A stretch of DNA of 64,000 bases from Pyropia haitanensis. Its lineage: Eukaryota; Rhodophyta; Bangiophyceae; Bangiales; Bangiaceae. Positions within the stretch are counted from its first letter, which is position 1. Each line of letters opens with the position of its first letter. The notes below the pieces were generated by a model that made no database searches, was not told the DNA's origin, and saw only the letters and a program-made list of their open reading frames with translations. The translations under genes were made by a program, and so were the position numbers. Below are positions 44,229-55,119 of the stretch, piece after piece. The DNA lies in the NCBI GenBank assembly GCA_008729055.1, contig SDUX01000007.1, positions 5,129,409-5,193,408 of the forward strand. The letters run 5' to 3'.

Positions 44229-45267
44229 ACCTCCCGGTAGATGGGCGGCGCGTCGCCGTCTCGGCCGCCGCGACGCCTCGCGACGGCAGGCAACGGCGCG
44301 GACGGCGGGGGGGGCGGCTCTGCGCGGCGGCGCGGCGCTCTCCCCCCTGCCGCCGCCTCTGCCACCGGCCGGCGGCGTGTGCCGGCGGTGGAGGGGGGTT
44401 TTCCCACCCCGCCAGCTCGCCGCCGCGTGGGTGAGGTGGCGGCGCGTGCCCGCCTCGCGCCGCCGCGGCGACAGCGCGAGGACGCGGCCGCCCGCAGCTG
44501 CCGCGCCAGTGCCGCGCCTCTGGGCCACGCCCGGCGCACATCCACGTCCCCGGCCATTGCCGCTGCTGCCGCGGCCGTCTCTTCCGGCTGCTCGTGCCTT
44601 GCTTGTGGGTGTGGACCCCCCCCCCCCCCCAACCCTTTCTGTGAGGGGCTCGGCAGTGGGGTGGTGTCTCTCGCCCGACCCTCCGCGGGCTGGGCCGGAC
44701 GCGAGCCGCGTGCAGACACGAGGCCTGAGGGGGGGTGGCGGCCACCCGCTGGGGGGGTCTCGCTGCCGCCGCCGCCGCCCCTGTCCCGCGACGCGGCGGC
44801 CGTCCGCAGTGTCTACCCGGCGCACCGCCGCCCGTGGGTGGTTGTGCCTGCACTCTGAGGCGGCGGCGGTCGCCCGACTCGGCCCACGAGGGTGGGAGGC
44901 GCGGACGGGAAACAGCGGGGCGGCGCGGGTGGGACGGCGACGACGACGGTGGGGACCACCCCTCCCGCCCCCTGCGGCTGGGGCTCCCCCGGGGGTGCCA
45001 TCCACCACCCACGCCCGCCTTCACCTCCTCCCGCGGCGGCGCAGCCGCTACCTACCCGGGCTCGTCTGCCGCCGCGGCTCACCGCCGCGCCTCGCCACCG
45101 CACGCCGCTGCCGTCGCCGCTGACGCTGCCACCCGCCCGCGGCCGTCACCCGCGGGCTGCCGCGGCTCCGCGTCTCGCGACGGCGCGCGAGGTCCAAACT
45201 GCGGCCGCCGCCCGCCTGGATTCCCCCCCGCCCTGCACCGCCTGCTAGGCGATGGCGGTTTCTCCCC

Positions 45268-45289
45268 TTTTTTTTTTTTTTTTTTTTTT
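45268..45289. repeat. 22-base T homopolymer
   Basis: An uninterrupted T-run standing alone in GC-rich DNA, upstream of the bHLH gene. On the minus strand this would be a 22-base poly(A), a possible retroposed tail, though no source gene is recognisable beside it. Confidence 0.7.
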
Positions 45290-46171
45290 CCCTCTCGCCC
45301 GGCCTCGCCCGCGGGGCCCGCTCCCAGACTTCTTCGTTGGCAGGAGCGCGCCGCCGGGGGGTCGTCTCCCGCGAGTGCGGCACGCTGAGGAGAACCCGGG
45401 ACCGCGCTTTCCACCCGCCCGCCGCGCGCGCGCTCACCGCGCTTGCCTCATCACCCCACCACATCACCACCACACCACCCGGGCAGGTGCCTTCTTCTGC
45501 CGGCGGCCTGCGCTGCCCGGCCTGCCCCTCTCGGCCGCCGCTGACGTTGGCGCGCGCACCCGGGGGTGGCGTCCACCCCTGGCACACGCCGCAGCCTCAA
45601 CCCTCGCTCCTCCTCCCCCCTGCCTACTCCCTTCTTCTCCCCTTGTCCACCTCCCCACCTGGCGTATACGCGAAACGCCACACGTGTATCCGTATCCCCA
45701 CTGACGGCGGGACCGCTTGGGGTCCCCCGCCCCCCCCTCCCCCTCCTTCCTGCCGCCTGTGCGGCCGCGTGTGGCCGGCGCGGCCGCGTCCCCAAAGCCC
45801 CCACCGTGGCGGCGGCCGCCACGACGGGGGGGACCGGTCGGCAGCCGCGGCCGCCGCGGCCGCGGCCGGGTGCGCCCGGCGGCGGCGGCGTGGCTGGCGG
45901 CGGCGGCGGCGGCAGCGGCGGCGGCAACAGAGGCGGCGGCAGTAGCGGTGGCACCGGTGGTTGCGCCGACGGCGGTGACGCCCTGCCGACCGTCTCGTCG
46001 TCGGCGGCAAGCAACTGGGCGGCCGGAGCGGGTGGCGGCGGGGCGGCGCCACCGCCGGGTCCCCCGCCGCCACCGGGCCCGCTGCCCATCCGGCGGCCAC
46101 TCCCTGTCCCCCCCCCCCCCCGGCGACGCCCGCCTGGTGCACCCACTCCCCCCTCCACCACCGCCGCGCCC

Positions 46172-46743
46172 ATGATGGCGCTCGGCAGCGGGGTGGCTCC
46201 GCCGCCGTCGTCGCTGCCGACCGCGACCCCCCCCGCGCGGGGTGGCAGCGACGCGGCGACGCCGACGGGGCTGGCGCCGCCGCCGGGGCGTGGCCAAAAG
46301 CGCAAGAACACCTCCTCGCCCGCCAGCTCCCCGGCGCAGTGGTCTGCCAATGGTCGTGGCGGCGGTGGTGGCAGCGGTGGCGGCGGCGGCGGCGGCGGTG
46401 GTGGTGGTGGGGGTGGCGGCGGCGGCGGCAATAGCGGCGGCGGCGGCGTCGGCGGGCCTGGTCGTGGTGGTGGGGGCGCCGCCGCCAGCGGCGGCGGACT
46501 TGGACTTGGCCTCGTCCTGCCGCCGCGCCGACAGTCATCCGCTCCGGCGCCTGCCTGGAATGAGGGCGCGGACCCCCTGTTTTGGGGGGGGGATGGCGGC
46601 CGTGGGGCGGGAGCAAGAGGTGGCGCGGCGTATGGCGGGGGGTCAGGCACCCTCGGCGGCGGCAGGGGTGCGGCGGCCTGGGGCGCGGGCGGTGTCGCCG
46701 GCGGGGGGGGGGGGGGGCGGCTCGGTGGCGGCAATGGCGGCAA

Positions 46744-46795
<52 letters not shown>

Positions 46796-48512
46796 GGTGG
46801 TGGTGGTGGCGGCCTGGGCGGTGCCTGGGGCGGCCTGGATGGCTTGGCCGGCGCCATCAAAGGCGAAGGCATTGGCTACGCTGTCGACTCGGGCGGCAGC
46901 GAGGACACGAGCGGCAGCCCCAACGGGCTCATCGTGGTCGGCGGTGCAAACGGCGGCGGTGGTGGTGGCGGCGCAAGTGCTGGGGGCGGCGCTGGCGCCC
47001 CTTCACAGGCTGGCGGGCTGCTCGGCATGTTGCCAGGCGGGGGCGGGGGGGGGGGGGCTCTCCTTCACGGCGGCGGCGGCGGTAGCGGCGGCGGCGGCGG
47101 CGGCATGCGCCCGCTGGCAGGCGGGTATGGCGCGCCGCTTGGCGTGGACGGCGGCAGCGCTGGGGGGGATCTCCCCGGCGGCACGATACTGCCGGGCCTG
47201 GCGGGCGTGCTGTCTGTTGGGGGTGGGGGCGCCGGTGGCGCCGGTGGCGTGGGGGGCGCCGCCGGAGGCTACTCCCTGCCTGGTCAGAGCGGCGGCGGGA
47301 TGGGCCTGCCGTTTGGCCACGGGCCGGACGGGGGGGGCGCTGGGCTCGGGAGTGCCATGAGCATGGGCAGCGGCGGCGGAGGTGGTGGCGGCGGCGGCGG
47401 CGGCGGCGACGGCGGCGGCGGCGGCGGCGGCGGTGGCGGCGGTGGCGGCGCTCCCCTCCACAGCACCTTTGGCTCCTACCAATCCGCCGTCGGGCCGTCG
47501 CACTTGGGCTCCCTCGGCGGTGGGGCCCCTCCCGGGGGCCTCCCTCCCCTGCCCGGAGGCCCTCCCCCCCCCCCGCCCCCCCCCGGCGGCCCCGAGAGCG
47601 AGACCGCCACCCTCACGCGCCTGGAAAACCACCGCGCCTACACCAAGCGCTCCCGCGCCAAGGTCAATGACCGGTTTAAGCTGCTGGCGCAGGTGCTCCC
47701 CCGCCCCCCCCCCACCGTCAATGTGCGGTCCAAGGCGGAGGTGCTCGACTATACCATCGAGGTGATCCTGCGCGCGCTGGCGCGCAACCGCCGCCTGGAG
47801 GTGTCGATGGCACTGACCAGCGGCGCACGCATGGACGCGTTTGTCGCCGACGGCACCGCCGCCGCGCGGTGCATCACGGACGTGACCGAGTGGCTGTTTC
47901 ACTTTATGGTCGAGGCGTTTGGGTTTATCGCCGCCGAGACGTACGTGCCCGTCGGTTCGTTGACGGGGCCCGCCGCGGCGGCGGCGGCCGCCGCCGCCGC
48001 CGACGCTGGCGGCGGCGTCCTCACCCGCTCGGCGGTGCACCTCGCCGACGCGTGTCCGCCGGGCGTCCGCGCCTTCCTCACCGCCGCCCCCCCCGCGCTG
48101 CCGCCCGACGATGTGGTGGCGCAGGCCGCCGCGTCGGGCACCGCCCAGTGGGTCAAGGTTGCCGACGAGAGCTACACCCGCGCCGGGCGCGGCGCCACCG
48201 CCGCGGGCGTGACGGGCTGCATTGCCATGCCGCTGGTGGTCCACGGGGCGGTGGTGGCGGTGCTGGCGCTGGCAGACGTGGCGGAGCGGAGCTTTGCCGA
48301 CGCCCGGTTTTTTTGTACGCTCGAGGACGCGGCGGCGCGGGCGGGCGAGGCGTATGGGCAGCGGGGGGGGGGGGGGGGAGTGCCGGGGATACCCGTGGGG
48401 GGGGCGCTGGGGGGGATGCTCTTGCCACCAGCGGGGGGGGGGGTGCCGCCTGCGGGCGCCGTCGTGCTGGGCGGGGGGGCGGGGGGGGGTTGGCGGACCG
48501 CGGCGGCGGCGT

Positions 48513-48559
<47 letters not shown>

Positions 48560-48757
48560 GGGGACTGGGAGGGGTCGGGGGCGGGACACTGCCTGGGACG
48601 GGAGGCGCAACGCCAGACTGGGCGACTGGCGCGCTGGGCGCTGGGGGCGGGGCGGGTTCGCCGTTTGGTGCCGCCGTGCGGGGTGGTGGGCTGGGGCGGG
48701 ACCCGGCGCACGCATTTTGAAACATGCCCCGTGGTGGCGGTGCCTTTTCTCATTTAA
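46172..48757 (+). CDS. bHLH transcription factor with C-terminal GAF-like domain and long Gly-rich region
   Basis: 861 residues from the first in-frame ATG (46172); the frame is open upstream, so more N-terminus is possible. Residues about 1-470 are mostly Gly runs with Ser, Asn and Ala, plus a nuclear-type basic patch (GRGQKRKN) near residue 45. The bHLH is about 480-540: ENHRAYTKRSRAKVNDRFKL (basic region and helix 1), a Pro-containing loop, then KAEVLDYTIEVILRAL (helix 2). From about 565 to 730 a GAF-like sensor fold follows: TEWLFHFMVEAFGFIAAETY, then AGVTGCIAMPLVVHGAVVAVLAL and FFCTLEDAAARAGEAYG. The order bHLH then GAF-like is unusual. The tail is poly-Gly/Ala; a 14-G run at 48366-48379 and a GCG repeat near 48510-48556 make the last 60-100 residues unreliable. 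An alternative frame ends in GGGLGRDPAHAF at 48720. Confidence 0.85.
46745..46814. repeat. GGC/GGT trinucleotide repeat (poly-Gly)
   Basis: Nearly pure GGC then GGT codons within the bHLH gene, coding for about 23 consecutive glycines. Simple-repeat expansion, probably length-variable. Confidence 0.75.
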
Positions 48758-50299
48758 CTGGCCCATGGACGGTGTGGGGGGTGGGGGGGAGGTGTGGGCG
48801 TGAAGGGGGGGGGTGGGGACGGTGGAGGGCGTGTCGGTGGTGGTGGCTGCCGTAAACGGCAGCGTCCTGAACAACCCCAACGCCTTGGCGTTTCTCTTCC
48901 ATTCTCTTTCTCCATTCCCGCCGCGGTGTGTCGGTCCCTGTCTGCCCGTTACCCCCGCCTCCCCGATGCGCGGCACGCCGCCGATCCCGCTCCGCCCCCC
49001 GCCGCGCTGCCGCGTGTCGCGTCCCGACGCGGGACACGCTCCCGCGCCGCGCGGCGGGGCGTGGCCGCCCCGCGCGCGGCGGCCGTCACACGGCGCCTGC
49101 CGCGCCTCACCGCGCGGCAATGGCGGCCCGCCCGGGAAGGGCGACCGAGCAGGGGGGCGGGCGGCAGAACTTACCTCCCCCCTTCTTCTTGCTCCCCCCT
49201 TGTGCAGCCTCGCGAGGGGGGGGGGGTGGGGGGGGGGGGAGGGGGCGGATGCAGGGCGTTCCACGGCGCGGAGGGAGGGGAGGCGGAAGGGGAGGGGGGG
49301 GCTGCGCGCGACCGAGGGGGGGGGAGGAGGGCAGGGACTGCGCGCAGACGACGTCCGACCTCACGCCCGCCCGCCCGCCCGCCCGCGTCGGCGGCGGCCA
49401 TGGCGCCAAGGCGGTGGGTGGCGTCGCTGCCGCCGGCGGTGCGGGCGCCCACGTTGGCTTATTTTGGGGGCGCGGGTGGTGGGCCGGGGGAACGTGCTTG
49501 TCGACGATGGGCGGTCTCGGGAGGGGTGTAGGGTTCCTGATCTTTGCCGCTTGATCAGCATGGGCGGTGGGGGGGGGGGGTCGGCGGACGACGCGCGTCC
49601 CCAACACCCATGCTGGTGCGCGGCAATGCGGCGGCGTCCAGCAGACGATGGGCGCGAAGCGCCACGCGTGCGGGTCAACAGTACACCGTCGGTGGCGGCG
49701 TTGTGCTCCAGTACAGTTCCCACAGGATGGAACCGGGCCGCCATCTTTTGGGTGTACACACGCTGCCGCCGCCGCCGCCGCCGCCGCGGTTGGCGCCCCG
49801 GTCGCGTCGTCACTGGCGACGGTGGCGGCGGCCGCCTGGCACGCCCGTGGACGCGACGGCCGCGGGACGCCGCCCGCGGCGGCGCCCGTTGGCTCCGCCA
49901 CGGCTGGTGGTGGCGGAGGCGGCAGTGGCGACGGTGGGGGCGGGTACCCCAGCGGGGAGACTCCGAGACGTCGTGGCTGGGGGCCGCCGGCGGGAAAGGG
50001 ATTGGGGGGGGGAGGGGGGAGCGGCGGAAGAGGTGCGGCGTGCTTTGCGGGTGCGGACAGGGGGCGTCGGGCGGATGGGGGAAGGGGGGGGGGGGGACAG
50101 GGGCGCGAGGCAACGTCAAGGTGGTAGCCTTTGCTCCTAGTGCTACAGCGCCGCGCCACGGTGGCAAGGACGCGGCCTCTCCCCCCAGCCCCCCCCGCAC
50201 AAGCGACCCCCCCCCCTGCCCTGACATAGTCGCCCCCCCCCTCCATTCATCACATATATATACCACACGTCCGCAACCCTGGGCGCCCTCGTACCACCT
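48758..50299. other. Convergent region, G-run rich, no supported gene
   Basis: This 1.5 kb lies between bHLH (+) and the secreted protein gene (-), the widest of the convergent gaps. It contains many G-runs (49209-49249, 49568-49579). A TATATATA stretch at about 50253-50260 lies 40 bases beyond the stop of the minus-strand gene and may be part of its polyadenylation region. Frames here are low complexity. Confidence 0.5.
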
Positions 50300-51487
50300 C
50301 TACTCGGGGAAGGCCCCACAGTCACACGCGCGCTGGAACGTGACCTGCTCGATCGACGGCACGCCGTCGGCAGGCGTCCCTGCCGGCACGGGCCAGATTG
50401 CGCGCCCCCACGTGAGCGGGAACCGAATCCCGCGGGCGGTGGCCGAGTGGTACATGCACCACGCGTGGAGGGCGCCCGCGAGCGGGTAGTTGGTGGCGCC
50501 GCGGAAGAAGAGCATCCCCCGCAGCCAGTGGACGTTGGTCACCTCCACCCCCACCACCGCCGACCGGGGCATCCGCACGCAAAAGCCGCGGCCGGGCCCG
50601 CCATTGGGCCACGACTGCCGCGCCGCCTGCACCAGCCCGTCGGTGGTGAGGATGGAGGTGTAGCCAAAGGTGGCGTTGAAGGGCGACGGCGCCGACGCGG
50701 GGTCCTGCACCACCCACGCGTTGATGCCCGTCGGCGTCGTCACCGCAATGTCCACCCCGCGGGCACCGGGCAGCTGTCCGATGGGCGGCTTGCCGCCGCC
50801 ATTGGTGAAGCACACTCCGTGCGGCACCGCCGGGTCGTCGGAGCGGAGGAAGTGGACGTGCACCCAGTCACCATGGAGGTGCCACCCGGCCTGGCGGGTG
50901 GTGGTGCCGCCGCCAAAGTACGCGTCATGGACGGTGAGGGCGCCCGTGTTGACCTCCCGCACGCACTTGAACGGCTTGTCCTCCGTCTTGATGCGCACCA
51001 CCACGTCGGCGGCGGCGCAGGTGAGCGGCGGGTCGGCCGCGGCGCCTCCGCTGCGGCCCGTCGTCACCTGCACGGGCTGCAGGTGGACGGGCCCCGACAC
51101 GCCCGACCGCGTGCACGTGCACGACGGCGGCTGGGTCGCGTCGCCACACACGGGCACCGACGTGACGGCCGTTACGTGGCACACGTGCGTCGACAGCGGC
51201 TGCGCGACGCACTCGTACCGCGGCGCGCACGCGACGCGGCGGCACGAGGCGGCGGCGCCTATGGCGGGTGCCGCCGCCCCGGTCGGCGCCCAGTGGTAGC
51301 ACGCGGCCGTGGAGGGGTTCTCCTCTTGCACGCACGGGCAGGTGGTGCCGGGGATGGCGGGGACGGCGCCAGACGCGCCGGCGGGGGTGGGCGCCAACCC
51401 CACCACCAACGCCGCCGCGACGGCGGCGGTGAAGAGCGCCGCCGCCGCGCGGGACACCCGCTGCCGCCTGACCGTCAAAGGGGCCAT
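50300..51487 (-). CDS. Secreted Cys-rich protein of unknown family
   Basis: 395 residues from ATG at 51487. The frame opens five codons earlier at a non-ATG. A basic n-region (LTVRRQRVSR) and a hydrophobic Ala/Val/Leu core to about residue 30 form a signal peptide with a likely cut after an Ala-x-Ala-like site near 38-40. The mature protein has an N-terminal cluster of cysteines (TTCPCVQEE, ASCRRVACAPRYEC, THVCHV, PPSCTCTRSG), then a longer domain with Trp/His/Phe-rich motifs (AGWHLHGDWVHVHFLRSDD, NVHWLRGMLFFRGATNYP, LHAWCMYHSATARG) ending in RACDCGAFPE. Paired cysteines and aromatic residues suggest a folded extracellular or lumenal protein. The motifs do not match a family I know. One exon, clean frame. 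Its 5' end faces the metacaspase gene 2.1 kb away. Confidence 0.85.
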   Translation of the reverse strand: MAPLTVRRQRVSRAAAALFTAAVAAALVVGLAPTPAGASGAVPAIPGTTCPCVQEENPSTAACYHWAPTGAAAPAIGAAASCRRVACAPRYECVAQPLSTHVCHVTAVTSVPVCGDATQPPSCTCTRSGVSGPVHLQPVQVTTGRSGGAAADPPLTCAAADVVVRIKTEDKPFKCVREVNTGALTVHDAYFGGGTTTRQAGWHLHGDWVHVHFLRSDDPAVPHGVCFTNGGGKPPIGQLPGARGVDIAVTTPTGINAWVVQDPASAPSPFNATFGYTSILTTDGLVQAARQSWPNGGPGRGFCVRMPRSAVVGVEVTNVHWLRGMLFFRGATNYPLAGALHAWCMYHSATARGIRFPLTWGRAIWPVPAGTPADGVPSIEQVTFQRACDCGAFPE

Positions 51488-52753
51488 GCCGACGAGTGGC
51501 AAGCCTAGGGCGCGGGGGGGGGGAGGGGGGGAAGGGGACTGCCGCTCGCGACAGCGACAGCGGCAGCGGCGGCAGCGACGGCGGCGGACGTAGACAGAGG
51601 TGGGTGGTAGGGAGAGGGGGAGGGGGGGGGCGCACGTGCCCTATACGCGCCGCACGAGGAGGCGGGGCGGGAAAGGAACCAGAGGGGTCGGCAGGAGCAG
51701 ACGAGAAAAGAAGCAGGCGCACCGCCCGCACCCGCCCCCCATCCATTCCCGCCCCCCCCCCGGCCAAAACCGCGTGAGCACCGGCTGGACCGCCGGTCGC
51801 ACCCCGTCGCCGCCCTCCCCCCCTCAGTCCCCCACGGCGGCCGCCAGGGCGGCCTCCGACCGCCTGGCGGGCCGCTCCCTCCGGTGCATCTCAAGGTGAG
51901 GGCGGCGGCGGCCAACGCGCCCCCGCAGCTCCCCAAGCACCGCCTGCCTCCATAGCCACCAACGGCTCTGCCCAGGTCGCGCTACCCTCCCCCACCAACC
52001 AGTCTGCCTTCACCGCCCACAGCTCCGTCCCTAGCCCATCCTCCCACCCTCCCACCCCCCACCGCGCCAATCCCACCCCCGATCCACTGCACCCTCCTCT
52101 GAGCTCCCCCCCACCGGCGAGTGGCGGGCGTGGGACGCCCCCTTTATCACCTCCCCCCCTCCCCCTCCCCACCGTCCCAACAGCTGACGCGACCCCTACT
52201 CCACCCAACACCAATGCCGCCGCGACCCCTACCGCCCCCACCCAGCCCGCCGCCTCGCGTGACCGCCGGCGCGACTGCTGCCGCCACCACCGCCGCCGCC
52301 ACCGCCCGCCCGCCGCCACCACCGCCGCCGCCCGCCGTCAGACCCGCTCGCCCGCCGACTCGGCCAACGCGGCCCGTGGTCCGCAGCAACGGCTGGGGCG
52401 CCGGCTGGCCGCCCCAACCCGCCCCACCCTCCCCGCCCATGCAGCACGAGGCGTGACGCGCCCGCCGCGCGGCGACCGGCCACCGCCGCCGCCGCACCCG
52501 CAGCGCCAAAACGCAGCGCGGCGCGGGGGCGGCGCGGCGGCAGCGGTGCCGGGAGGGTGACCACTGCCGCGGCGCAGCGACCGGCCGCGGTGCCTTGGGC
52601 GGGGTGGGATGAGCGGGAAGTCCATCCATCGACAGGCGTGGTGGGGGCGCCGCACGCGCGGAAGGGGACGCCGTGCACCACATTCTCTTGACGGGGCGCA
52701 GCGAGGACGAGCGCGCCGCGGCGCGCCCCATCTGTGTCTTGCTTGCACAGCGA

Positions 52754-52990
52754 TCAGGGGCGTATAATTCGACCATTTGACATAAGAGCGTACTTGCTGG
52801 TGGCACAGCAGTCCTCACAGTCGTACACAGATTGTTCAGCCTCGGAATCACGTGCCAAGTCGCCGACTTGCCACAGCCAGCAGTCCACGCAGGTTTGATC
52901 ACATGTGATCCGACTCCCCGCCAGGCTCCCACCCACCGCCGGCACAGCTCCCACCATCCGACCCGCCGCAAACGATTTGAAACTGCACAT
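52754..52990 (-). CDS. Possible short Cys-rich ORF
   Basis: 78 residues from a true ATG. Codon composition is unlike the GC-saturated neighbourhood. It contains several Cys in close spacing (ITCDQTCVDCWLW, then YDCEDCCATSK) and no low-complexity sequence. It has no recognisable family and no convincing signal peptide, and it sits in a divergent promoter region. It may be a small gene, a fragment of a decayed element, or chance in an AT-richer island. Confidence 0.25.
   Translation of the reverse strand: MCSFKSFAAGRMVGAVPAVGGSLAGSRITCDQTCVDCWLWQVGDLARDSEAEQSVYDCEDCCATSKYALMSNGRIIRP
52897..52910. repeat. Perfect 14-base palindrome GATCACATGTGATC
   Basis: The sequence equals its own reverse complement, with a CACATGTG centre that contains an E-box (CANNTG) core. 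It lies in the lower-GC island of a divergent intergenic region, so a binding site for a dimeric factor such as a bHLH protein is possible but unproven. Confidence 0.5.
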
Positions 52991-53594
52991 CGTCTACAAC
53001 TCAGTCCTTGTCAGCCAGATGTTTGAGAGATCCACACCACCTCCACGCGACGGATGGCCGTGGCGCACGCGCGTCTCTCGGCCCCCCCCGACACACACAC
53101 ACGTGGGGGAGCGGCCCCCGAGCCCCGCGGCTCGCCGATCCCACGCACGGATGCGCGCACAAGGGCGGGCTCCCCCCGCCGCGGTGCGCGCCGGTAGGCG
53201 GCGCCCGACGGACAAGGTTGCCGCGCGTCGGGTGGACAGCCGCCGGCACACCCGTGCGGGGCGGGTTTGGCGTGCCCTTTTTTTTCGCCGACGTGTACAC
53301 GCGCGCGCCTGGAGCGCACCGCGCGGGGCGCCCCGCCTGTGTGGAAGGTGCGGGCGGTGTGCGCAGCGGCCGCCCGCTGTCGGCGGCCCACTCGCGTGCA
53401 GCCGTCGGTGGGGCGCGCGCCCGTCTGGGCAGGCGCGCGTCTGCGCGTCTGCTCCTTCCCCCACTCTCTCTCTCCGTGAGGTGGCTGTCGCGCCGGTTCC
53501 CTCCGCCGCTCCTCTCTCTGGGAGGTGGCCTCCCCGCGTCAACCCTGATTTCCCATCGCCCCGAGCTCCCGCCCCGGGACTCTTCATCCACCGG

Positions 53595-54135
53595 ATGACC
53601 CCGCTCTGGCGTGCCGCCCGACTCCTTCCCTCTGCCGTGTCCCGCACCGCCGCGCGCTTCCCGCCCGCCTGCGCCACCTTGCCTCGAATAGCGCACTCCC
53701 CCCGCCCACTCCCCTCCCCCTCTGCCCGCCGCGCCCCTCTCCCCCGCCCCGCCGCCGCCACCGCTGCCGTCATGACCATCCCCTCGAACGCCCCCGACAC
53801 CTGGTGGCCGCGCCGCCGCGGCGGCGGCGGCCGCGGCACGCGCTCCCCCCCTACCCGCGGCGGCCCGCCGGCATGCTACCCCCCCCCCACCCCCCCCCGG
53901 CGTCGACGACCCCCTCGGCGGAGGCCTCCCCGCCGCGGCGGCCGCGCCGCCGGCGGGCCCCGACGTCTGGACGTTGCCCCCCCGCCCACCGACCGGCGTG
54001 GGCGACCTCGCCTGGGCGCACCCGGCGTACGCGGCGCGGCCGCCCGCTCCACACCCGCCCGACGAGCGCGCGCGCCACGAGGCGCGCATCCGCTCGGTGA
54101 ATGCGCAGGGGCGGGACACGGCAGCGGCGACGGCA

Positions 54136-54191
<56 letters not shown>

Positions 54192-55119
54192 CGGCGGCGT
54201 CGCCGGGGACCCGCGGTGCCCCCCCCCAGGCCACGGGGGGTGGCCCGCCGCGGCCGGCCCGTGGGCCGCCGCCGCGCCGGCGGGCTCGCCCCGCCGTGGC
54301 CGCCGCCGCGGGCTGCTCGTTGGCTGCAACTACCGCGGCTGCGCGGGCACGCCGCGGGCGCCGCCGCCCCTCCGCGGCTGCATCGCGGACGTGCGCAACG
54401 AGTGGCACCTGCTCACCACCCGCTTTGGCTACCACCCCGCGGACATTGCCCTCCTCACCGACGAGGAGGTTGGCGTGCCGCTCCCCGCGGCGTCGTCGGC
54501 GGGGGGCTCCTGCTGGAAGGGCTTCCCCACCCGCGACAACATGCTTGCCCAAATGAGCGTCCTGGTCGCCGGCGCCAGGCCGGGGGACTCGCTCTTCTTC
54601 CACTTTTCCGGCCACGGGAGCCAGGTGCGCGACTATGACGACGACGAGACCGACGGGATGGACGAGGTGCTGGTGCCGGTGGACGTGGCCACCGCGGGGC
54701 CGGTCGTCGACGACGAGGTGCACGCGCGGCTGGTCGCGGCGCTCCCCCCCGACGTCCACCTCACCGCCGTCATCGACGCGTGCCACTCGGCGACGGCGAT
54801 GGACCTGCCGTACGTGCTGGGCGCGCCCTGGTGGGCTGCCGGCCGCCGCCGCACCAGCGGCGGCGGCGTCGCGGTCTCGTTTGGCGCGTGCCGCGACGGC
54901 TCCGCGTCGGCGGACTGGCACCACGCGGCGGGTGGGGCGGCGTCGGCGGGCGCCGCAACGACCTTTTTTGTCGACGCGCTGACGCGGCGCGTCGGCGGCG
55001 GCACGTACCGGAGCGTCCTCGACTACATGCGCGGCGGCATTGCCGCGGCGGGGATGTCGCAGGTGCCGCAGCTGGCGAGCAACGTGCGGCTCGATGTGGA
55101 CACGCCGCTGATCCTCTGA
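53595..55119 (+). CDS. Type I metacaspase, frame shift in a C-run near the N-terminus
   Basis: Cys-dependent protease of the caspase-like clan, cleaving after Arg/Lys. The catalytic part is one clean frame from about 53881 to the stop at 55117-55119: RGLLVGCNYRG, SLFFHFSGHGSQVRDYD with catalytic His at 54613-54615, and VIDACHSATAMDLPY with catalytic Cys at 54781-54783. The p10-like part contains VAVSFGACRDGSASAD and ends DVDTPLIL. Spacing between p20 and p10 is short, as in type I. The N-terminus reads in a different frame (ATG at 53595 or 53772; MTIPSNAPDTWW then PPACYPPPTPP) and must switch at the C-run 53880-53899 to PPPGVDDPLGGG. A missing or extra C is the simplest cause. The usual DxCHSGT block has Ala for Gly. 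A GCG repeat gives about 19 alanines in the prodomain. Confidence 0.9.
54134..54190. repeat. GCG trinucleotide repeat in the metacaspase prodomain
   Basis: Near-perfect GCG units coding for an Ala run between the Pro-rich prodomain and the catalytic domain. Probably a length-variable linker. Confidence 0.75.

Larger units (their letters stand above)
40832..46171. other. Longest divergent intergenic region; homopolymers and lower-GC patch
   Basis: This 5.3 kb lies between the transporter (-) and the bHLH gene (+). 41300-42180 is relatively A/T-rich. From 42.2 to 45.2 kb the DNA is extreme GC with G-runs (42692-42711, 43369-43383, 44199-44225) and C-runs (43771-43792). Long frames on both strands change meaning at every run and show no domain. 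The open frame leading into the bHLH protein extends back to 45566 without ATG, so an upstream bHLH exon may lie near 45-46 kb. Confidence 0.5.
51488..53594. other. Divergent intergenic region
   Basis: Lies between the secreted protein (-) and the metacaspase (+). 52740-53000 is markedly lower in GC and contains a short Cys-rich minus-strand ORF (52754-52990) and a perfect 14-base palindrome (52897-52910). The rest is C-rich low-complexity sequence without supported genes. Confidence 0.5.

Noticed and set aside
42127..45388. Several frames of 350-640 residues on both strands between the transporter and bHLH genes
   Set aside because: Each is open only through homopolymers and repeats. None has ordered sequence, conserved motifs or a signal peptide, and opposite-strand frames are equally long.
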